A stretch of 64,000 bases of DNA from NCBI GenBank assembly GCA_023525975.1, contig CM042021.1, positions 106,685,501 to 106,749,500 of the forward strand, read 5' to 3'. Positions 56,588 through 64,000 of this stretch are shown here, one piece after another. Every line of letters starts with the position of its first letter. Positions within the stretch are counted from its first letter, which is position 1. A model generated the notes under the pieces. That model was not told the origin of the DNA. It was given only the letters and a program-made list of their open reading frames with translations, and did no database searches. The translations under genes were made by a program, and so were the position numbers. Source of the DNA: Smallanthus sonchifolius (Eukaryota; Streptophyta; Magnoliopsida; Asterales; Asteraceae).

Positions 56588-58655
56588 CTTGGTTATAGGG
56601 AATTAGGTTATAAGACATCCTTGACCTAGACTATAACCTCAGGATACCCATCCTATGCCATGCTATATGTTATAGGATACTTGCCACATTGTTAAATGCT
56701 ACATGTTTAAAACCTTGTGTGATTATCCTACATGTTATCTTAGGAATTACATTGCATGATACAACACATGTTATATTACATGCTACACTACTTGATAACT
56801 CACATGCTCATAAAAATTGCTATCTATGTAATTCCTTGTTTACCACACTGTTTGATTACATGCTACCTATTTGATTCCATTAAATGCTATCCTAAGTCTT
56901 ACCACACACTTATCCATACCTAAGTCTTTATACACCTTCACTCTTATGCATTGAAAATTATGTCGCCATCGTCATTTGTGAACAAAATTTAAACTCTTTG
57001 GCCTAAAAGCCTATTAAAATTTTAAAATCCCGTTAAAGTTTTGAATTCTGAAAATTAGTAAAGAACATGTGCAATCCGGAATAGTAAATGCCTGTACTTT
57101 GGGTCTTCTGTCTAGGAAGGCATTTCATATAAATCCAAATCAAGCGAAGGATCTGTATGCCTTCCTGGGAATTCCCGAAGTGAGTGTTCACCTATAGGCT
57201 AAAGCATGTCTTCTTGAAAGTATAAGAATTTGAATCAATTTGCTTTGTCAAAGTATCCATTTGGTTATGATACCGAATGAGTACAATCTAAATACCAAGT
57301 ATCCATTTGGTTATGATACCGAATGAGTACAATCTAAATACCATCATTTTATTTATTGCAATTTAGTACACATACCTAAACATTCCTTTGTAAACTAACT
57401 ATTTTATTAACATCATTTTCTCGTTCAAGCAAAATCTTTATCAAACCCTTAGTTTACAAATATTATCTGGAATAAAAATTTTCTATAAACTTTTTCACCT
57501 TGTAAGGAAACTTAATGCAACTGATTTTATAAAAAACATTATCTTAATTAATAATTTATTTATGACTTTTACTTCGTTAAATTAATTATTATTAAATCTT
57601 GACCTAATTATTAAATGATTAAGCCATTATTTTGCTTTGAAACATTCTCTTTATGATAACTAAATTAAATAAAAGGTTTTATTTATTCATCCATTTACCT
57701 AGTTATCCAACTTATTATTTTCACTATTTTATTAATTTACAAACAATAATAAGTTACAATTACTTGTTTATTTACAAACAAAAAAGCACAAATCAGTTAT
57801 TCGTAAGCACGTCACTCTAAACACCTACAAAACCTTCTCGTTATCTTGCACCTTCGGAAAGATATGAATTTACTAGGCACTTCAAGGAGATGAATCCTTT
57901 CGCGTAGGCATTAACCATCCATATAAACCTCAAGAAGATTGAGATTTTAAAACCCAACTACCCACATTATACATGAACGTCAAGCAGCACGCTTGTCCGC
58001 AACACTCGACCTCCTACAAATTCGATAGTTTACGTTACTCATGAGATTCAGTAACCTACATATGAGCATTCACATGATACATAACGTTGGATTTATCAAA
58101 TGATACATGAAACTTATTTGTTTGCAATATAAATAATACTAGATTGATCACATGATACATGGTTAAATTCAATATACACAATACTAGATTGATCACATGA
58201 TACATGATACATGGTTGAATACAATATACATAATACTAGATTGATCACATGATACATGATACATGGTTGAATACAATATACATAATACTAGATTGATCAC
58301 ATGATACATGATACATAGTTGAATGCAATATACATAATACTAGATTGATCACATGATACATGATACATGGTTGAATGCAACATACATAATACTAGATTGA
58401 TCACATGATACATGATACATGGTTGAATGCAACATACATAATACTAGATTGATCACATGATACATGATACTTGGTTGTTTACAATATACATGATACTAAA
58501 TTGATCACATTATACATGAGACTTATTTGCTTACAATATACATGATACTAAGTTGTCCACATTATACATGAAACTTATTTGATTACAATGTACATGATAC
58601 TAAATTAAACGAGAAACTTGGATGTTTACATTATACATGGAACAAGATTGGGTAC
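56588..58655 (+). other. Interior of the second LTR element, non-coding part
   Basis: No gag or pol frame was seen before the Athila-like copy interrupts at 58656. A 48-bp direct duplication (unit starting GTATCCATTTGGTTATGATA) lies at 57252-57346. From about 58060 to 58650 there is a minisatellite. Confidence 0.5.
58060..58650. repeat. 52-bp minisatellite, about 10 units
   Basis: The core unit runs ACTAGATTGATCACATGATA, then CATGATACATGG and TTGAATACAATATACATAAT. The central copies are almost identical and the outer ones are worn, as expected for recent unequal exchange. It contains many ATGATACAT repeats. Confidence 0.85.
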
Positions 58656-60102
58656 TGATGTAGTGCAAAGCACACATCTTTATTCCGTTGTATTTATGCG
58701 TTTTTAGATAGTTTTGTCTTTGTTTTGAGTTATTTTTGTTATGTACTGAGTCTATGGTATATTTGCAGGTGCTCATGAAGATTACAAATGAATACGTGAA
58801 CAAATCGAGAAAGAGAATGAAAGCCGAAAGAACAAAAGTGAAAAATGAAGAAAATAGGACCTTCGAGGTATGCGACGAGTGGAGACCAAGAACCTCGCGG
58901 TAAGCGAGGGAATCCAGAAGTGGTCGCGTCTGTTTTGTTCCTCGCGGTACGCGAGGAACCCAACCTAAAACTCTCACGGTACGCGAGAGAGCTATTTTCT
59001 GAGAAAAACCCTAATTTTGATTTAAATAGATTTTGATAGCCATTATGAGGGGATTTCGATTCTTAGCCGTCCAAAGAGAGCATTAGGACGATTTTGGGTG
59101 ATTAGAGGTCAAGTGGAGTTAAAGTTTAAAGCTTTTGAAACCGGGTTCGTTGTTTAAGCGTTCTAGGTGTTAAAGATTCGATTTTTATCTTTGTTTGCTT
59201 TGTTTGAAACTATGATGATTGTTTATACTTCTGTTTTTAGTTGTTTGAATATGATTCTAGGCTAAAACATTGATATTGCCTAGGTCAATTGATGAATACT
59301 TATTAAAAGTTTGATTTTTATCGGTTTTTGGATTAAATTAATGGGTTTATGACTTTGTAAAAGATCTTGAGTTAATAATTGTGATGTTATTGCATGTTTA
59401 GATCTGATCTTGTGTTTGATTTCAATTCCTTGTGTTGATTGTGGTTGTCTGTCTGAGAGGAAGCCGGTATTAGGTGTCTAGTGATTGTTGCTATTCGTGT
59501 CATAGTTGTTATCTTGAGATTACCCCATGCATTCTTCTAGTGTATTGGTAGACGGAGAGACAGAGAGGTAATCTGTCTATTAGGGTACTTTATCATAGTT
59601 GGAAATACCTGAGAAGTGATCCAACAATCTGGTGAGTTAGTACATCTTTAGGTTCCTTAGTTGGTGAAACCCTGAGATTGATCAGGGATCCACTAGGCTG
59701 TCTAGAGTTGTTTCCTTTGAAACCCAGATCCATTATAGTTTCCATAACCGATAGAAGTTGTGCTTTGCAAGTAGGATTCCGACCTAGGTGATATTCTTCC
59801 CATTCTTGATATTACCTTTGTCCTTTGTCTGGTTAGTTTATTCGTTCTAGTTTATTGCATTCTTAGTTAATCTTTAGTGTAGTAAACCCCCAATCCAAAT
59901 CAATCTTTAGTCCGTGTCAGAGTCTAGTATAGTTATACAGTATCTCTAGGGATTGATATTCCGGTTTACCATTAAGTTGTGCTACACTCGATAGGTACAC
60001 TTGCCTGTCTATGCGGTCTAGTTAATAGGTTTTCCATTTATTACTTAGGAGTCTAGGTTAGGTTTTATAGTTAGTTTTATATAGACCGTCTGGGCGACAT
60101 CA
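58656..60102 (+). mobile_element. Athila-like 5' LTR (copy B, plus strand)
   Basis: It begins TGATGTAGTGCAAAGC and ends ACCGTCTGGGCGACATCA (1447 bp), followed by a tRNA-Asp primer-binding site. It carries CTCGCG-GTA-CGCGAG palindromes at about 58866, 58892, 58939 and 58971. The 3' LTR of this copy must start beyond the window end. Confidence 0.8.
58864..58989. repeat. Palindrome cluster in Athila-like LTR copy B
   Basis: Four units around CCTCGCG-GTA-CGCGAGG; the 58939-58957 unit is perfect, and the unit at 58971 has outer arms CTCTCaCG/CGcGAGAG. Confidence 0.75.
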
Positions 60103-60108
60103 AGTTTT

Positions 60109-60127
60109 TGGCGCCGTTGCCGAGGAC
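60109..60127 (+). other. Primer-binding site (tRNA-Asp)
   Basis: TGGCGCCGTTGCCGAGGAC matches the complement of the plant tRNA-Asp 3' end with one mismatch. It is the usual primer of the Athila/Tat branch and fixes the LTR end at 60102. Confidence 0.85.
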
Positions 60128-60299
60128 ACTTGGCAATAGTAATATTAGCTTTGACTAGTTCTTTTAGTGATTTTTGATTTGTTTTGTTTTTAAGTCTTGT
60201 TTGTGTGCTTGTCCTACGTGCTATCTGAGTGTCTAACATAGGATCTAGTCCTTCTATTTGTGAGTCTTTGTTTGTTTTCTTTTGTTCTTGTGTCAGTTT

Positions 60300-61667
60300 A
60301 TGCACAATACTCGTTCGCCGGGATCACCACCTTATTTAGCTTTTTCGGAGCCCGAACGAGATCTTCACGAGCGCACCCTCGACTTTCGGGAGCGTTTAAA
60401 GGAGCTGTGCAAATCCCAGGTACGTTCTCCTAGCCCAATTCCATTTCCTACCATGGGCGACGCTGATCCACCAGCGAGGCGTACAGTACACCAGAGGGCC
60501 AGTGATGGGGTCACGGGCGTGAGATCTTCGATCACTCGCCCCACTATCCGAACACCAATACATGGCAGATCACATCACATGTCATGAGTACGATCACTCA
60601 TGCTACTCAATTCCATGGCCTCGAGGATGAGGATGCACCCGGATATTTGTCCCGCTTCGCACGGATATGCGATACATTCAATATCACGGGTGTGTCTAAG
60701 GACGCTATCTACCTGCGTCTCTTCCCATTCTCACTCTCTGGTCGCGTATCTACTTGGCTCGACACTCTCCCAGAAAATTCTATCACCACATGGTAGGATC
60801 TCGAAGCCAAGTTCTTCAAGAAGTACTATCCACCTTCCAGGGCCGCTCGCCTTAGGGACCAAATCCACTCCTTCCGGATGGATCCTGGCGAGCCTTATCA
60901 CATGGCCTAAGAGCGATTCAACGCGCTGTTGAGCCGATGTCCCTAGCACGGTCTTTCCGACTGGGCGCTAATGGAGAAGTTCTATAATGGCCTTACCTTC
61001 GAGAACCAGCAAATGTTCAATACAGCTGCGGGAGGCCATATCATGGAGAGACTCAAGCCTGATGAGTGTAAGGAGATGTTCGGGAGCTTCGCTCAAGCCG
61101 AATAGCAGCATCCATCTGCTAGGACTTCCATTCCTAGTGCTAGATCACCCGCCTCTTCTCTTAGAGGTGTTCATCAGGTCACTCCTGATTCTAGCGTGGC
61201 TGCTGCACTCGCCTCAATGGCTAACGAGATGAAGGTGCTGAAGCTCAGTGCTCAGTGGTGTCAAGTGTGCAGGGGAGGCCACGACACCCGAGATTGCCTT
61301 GTAAATAAATAGGAGCATGTGAGCTTGCAGGCAACCAGAACCGAGGGTATAACAACTACAATTCATTTGGCTCAAGATGGAGATCTGGTAACAACCCATC
61401 TGGGTTTAATGCCCGCCAGTATCAGTATGGAGGAGCTGAAGGAGGAGCAAGCTCGGGAAGCAGTGTCAACATAAAGAAGATCGAAGAGATGATAGAGAAT
61501 CAGACACAATTGCTTGCTCAGTTAGTGCAAAATGACAGGGATGCGAGGCAAAGACTGGATAGACACGACACTGTATTGAAGAATCAGCAGTCGGCATTCC
61601 AGGATCTGCAACGTACGGTAGGAGACATCTCTCAGAGCTTGAAAGATCAAAAGGGAGGTCCATCTTA
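60300..61667 (+). pseudogene. Athila-like gag
   Basis: It starts at MHNTRSPGSPPYLAF. The capsid part (ATQFHGLEDEDAPGYLSRFA, then DAIYLRLFPFSLSGR, WLDTLP, ITTW) matches the retrotransposon gag family of Athila. A zinc knuckle CQVCRGGHDTRDC (CX2CX3HX4C) lies at about 61257-61295, then a coiled-coil-like Q-rich tail. The frame changes near 60584 and again near 61320, and stops fall at 'TTW*DL', 'HMA*ERF', 'RCP*HGL', 'QAE*QHP' and 'VNK*EH'. All five are TAG or TAA at places where glutamine would fit. It is not functional. Confidence 0.85.
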
Positions 61668-61683
61668 AAGTTCCAATGCTTCA

Positions 61684-62808
61684 GTGATGGCCGTATCAGT
61701 CTTGAGTGTGGAGAAGAAAGAGGTTATAGAGGATGACTCCCACTGGAGTACGTATAAAATTCTGTCACCTGAGGAGGTCAAGAAGATTGACTGGAGAGCT
61801 CGATTTGCTGAGATCAATGCTAAGATGGCAGAGGAGCAGGTGGACGAGGAGGAACTAGTTGAGATACCTACCGAGAAGGCAAAGGAGGAAAAGAAGGGGC
61901 GGAGATGCAGACCCCCGAGATTGACCTGACTCGTGTTCCTTACCCAGCATGTTTGCTGCCATTCAAGCAAGCCAGGGAACACGGTCACTTCCTTGACATG
62001 TTCAAACAACTCAAGGTCAATCTCCCACTGATAGAGACCCTCCAGCGCATGCCGAAGTATGTCAAGTTTCTAAAAGACCTTCTTTCCAATAAGAAGAAGC
62101 TCGAGGAGGTCTCTAAAGTCTCACTTAGTGGGCAATGCTCTGCGGTGGTGCAGAACAAGTTGCCCGAGAAATTGGGAGATTCAGGGAGTTTCACGATTCT
62201 GTGTCTCCTAGGCAGTTTGCCCTTGAACCACGCTTTGGCTGATCTAGGTGCTAGCATCAATCTGATGCCGTATTCTATCTATAAACAGCTAGACCTAGGT
62301 GAACTGCAGCATTTCCTTGGCTGACCGCTCAGTCAAGTATCCACGGGGAATTGTGGAAAATATTCTAGTGAAAGTATGTAAGTTTGTCTTCCCTGTGGAT
62401 TTTGTTATTTTAGATATGGAAGTGGATGATAGAGTCCCACTCATCCTCGGGCGCCCATTCTTGCGCACCTCCAAGGCAGTAATCGATGTATTTGACGGGA
62501 AACTCACACTTCGTGTGGGGGATGAGTCGGTTATATTCGATGCTATGAAGTCCGTGAAGGATGTTGGCGAGCATAGCCACTCCGTGTGCATGCTTGATGC
62601 CTTCATGGACTACCAGCAGGATTCTGATCCGATGCTAGATGTTGGTGAATCTACCCCGAATTTAGAAGAACCATCTGATTGGGCGATAGAGTTGGAGAGA
62701 TTGTTAGATGAGCCGGACGATTACGGCGAGGAGGTGCCTGATGATCTGCTCGAGATGATAGTTGAATTTGATGAGATCATAGGAAAAACCCCAAGTGTGG
62801 GAAGTTAG
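61684..62808 (+). pseudogene. Athila-like protease region
   Basis: A lysine/glutamate-rich spacer (61684-61929) precedes QAREHGHFLDMFKQLKVNLP, IETLQRMPKYVKFLKDLLS, then the aspartic protease site ALADLGASINLMPYSIYKQL (about 62237-62296) and, after a one-frame change near 62300, LADRSVKYPRGIVENILVKV, FVILDMEVDDRVPLILGRPF. This is the Athila protease with the D-L-G-A-S variant of DTG/DSG. After a stop at 62806 no RT is found. Confidence 0.85.
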
Positions 62809-62950
62809 AGGAGAGTGTTGAGGATCCCGATGATCCTGGTGAAGGTTTAGAGGTCCCACATATAGAAAGTCCCATTCCTAAACCACTACACATCGCCATT
62901 TTGCTTACTGAGGGGAGAACCGTTTAACCAACCCCTAGTACCAGTTCTCA
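62809..62950 (+). other. Junction where RT, RNase H and integrase would be expected
   Basis: Between the protease stop and ORF X there are only about 150 bp. CCAAGTGTGGG occurs on both sides (about 62791 and 63022), which may mark the ends of an old deletion. Confidence 0.5.
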
Positions 62951-63251
62951 TAGGTCTAGGCCACCTCGTAAGAGGACCCGTGCGTTGATAGAGTTATCTG
63001 AATTAGGGAGAGTGAAAAACCCAAGTGTGGGGAGGTTTACGGGTGATAAGCTACTTGGTTAATTGAATTATATTATCTTTGGACCGGGTAGGTATAAGCT
63101 GTGGTGGAAGGATTTGAATGCTACATGTAATATGAGTTTAGTGTTTGATAAGAGTAGGAGTGTGCTGAAGCTAGGGAGGACCGGGAGACCACGTAGGATG
63201 AAGGCGGTACCGGTTAGGATCAAGGAGAAACCTCCAGATAGGTTTGCTTGA
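62951..63251 (+). pseudogene. Conserved element-encoded ORF 'X' (copy B)
   Basis: Reads RPPRKRTRAL, NPSVG, GDKLLG, a TAA, IFGPGRYKLWWK, SVLKLGRTGRPRRMKAVPVR, then IKEK and a stop after DRFA. It has the same motif order as copy A at 46660-47037 (minus strand). One in-frame stop interrupts it. Not a recognised retroelement domain. Confidence 0.55.
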
Positions 63252-64000
63252 ATCTCGGGCAAGTGCCTGAGATGTCGAGTTTGTGTGTATTACTTGGTTT
63301 GAGTCCGTGTACTTTTATGTGTTTTCGATATGCGTGTTTTTGTTTGTGTCATGTTTTACAGGAATTTACGCTTTATTCGGTGAGGAAAATCGTCGGGAAT
63401 GAAGTTCCAGGTATTTTTACATATGTTTTTATGCTTGGAATAGGTTTTTATGGAATTTGGGTGAAGAAAATTTTAAGGTATGAAAATTTGGCTAAGTATA
63501 AAAACCCTCAAAACTTTCTGTCACCAGAGGTCCCTCGCGGTACATGAGAGATTGTACCTTGTTCCTCGTGGTATGCGAAGGATAGAGATAAGGGCCGGCC
63601 GCATTTTTAACTTCTCGCGGTACGCGAGGAGTGGCCTTGGTTCTTTTGTGGTACGCGGGGGTGCCATGGTCTTGCCTTATTCCCTTGTTGTCCATGGTTT
63701 TCCACATCCACCATCACCACTCATCCTCACATATACCACCTCTATTACCATAATCATCCACCACATACACCATCTATCACATCATCCATTTCCGTCATCC
63801 ATCATATCACTCACCATCCACCATTACTATGGGAAACTTGAAACCGTTTCGATCCGATGATTCACCTTACTGTGGCATTCATGTCTATGTGTTTGCCACC
63901 CATTGAGTACGTTTCTCTGCATGCTATTCATCTTGAGTCTTTTAATTTTTAGTTGAGTCAGACGAGTCTTTATTTTAATTTGAGTCCGTTTAATGTTGCG
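63252..64000 (+). other. 3' untranslated interior of Athila-like copy B, to the window end
   Basis: Contains a second palindrome cluster: units near 63532, 63564, 63613-63630 and 63645, then a (CAT/CAC)n-rich stretch (63700-63830). It matches copy A at 46420 down to 45990; by that comparison the 3' LTR would start about 600 bp past the window. The ORFs here overlap the palindromes and have no domain. Confidence 0.55.

Noticed and set aside
58060..58650. CRISPR-like regular spacing
   Set aside because: Unit and 'spacer' are both repeated; it is a plain minisatellite in plant nuclear DNA.
63480..63860. 126-codon ORF at the window end
   Set aside because: Covers the palindrome cluster and a CAT/CAC repeat of the Athila-like 3' interior; the matching region of copy A has no such frame.

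Overview
The window is nuclear DNA from a flowering plant, most likely a eudicot with a large, repeat-rich genome; an Asteraceae-like genome is my guess from the general look of the LTR families. The evidence is an intronless P-class PPR gene, a spliced TRAF-type zinc-finger gene with GT-AG introns, and a dense, deeply nested set of plant transposable elements (Ty3/gypsy chromovirus, Athila-like, Ty1/copia, CACTA, hAT, MULE-like and Tourist-like). There are no bacterial features.

Layout. 1-8.1 kb: an LTR end, a copia gag remnant, one hAT-type element inside another, and small MITE/SINE pieces. 8.1-15.6 kb is the gene island: a five-exon tail-anchored TRAF-type zinc-finger gene on the minus strand (8157-12340, rebuilt exon by exon) and, divergently, the PPR gene on the plus strand (13801-15555). 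Their start codons are about 1.46 kb apart, with an hAT MITE inserted 281 bp before the PPR start. 15.6-27.8 kb: MITEs, a copia LTR with primer-binding site, and a CACTA element (20848-24673) that carries spliced exons of a transportin-SR/MOS14-like gene plus an exon of a second gene. 27.8-39.8 kb: one LTR (27826-39845) split by three insertions, one of which holds a fourth. 40-43.9 kb: copia and CACTA transposase remnants. 43.9-64 kb: an Athila-like copy on the minus strand is interrupted by a gypsy chromovirus. That is interrupted by a 3.2-kb solo LTR and by a second large LTR element, and the latter is interrupted by another copy of the same Athila-like family on the plus strand.

The two genes are the only intact host coding units I can support. 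The most interesting patterns are: tandem arrays of short hairpins in several unrelated LTR families, where stem arms change together; a gag-protease-'X' Athila-like family that seems to lack RT and integrase but keeps a short ORF with mostly synonymous differences between copies; and the gene-capturing CACTA element. Element boundaries rest on target-site duplications read directly from the sequence. Family names rest on remembered protein motifs and were not searched.
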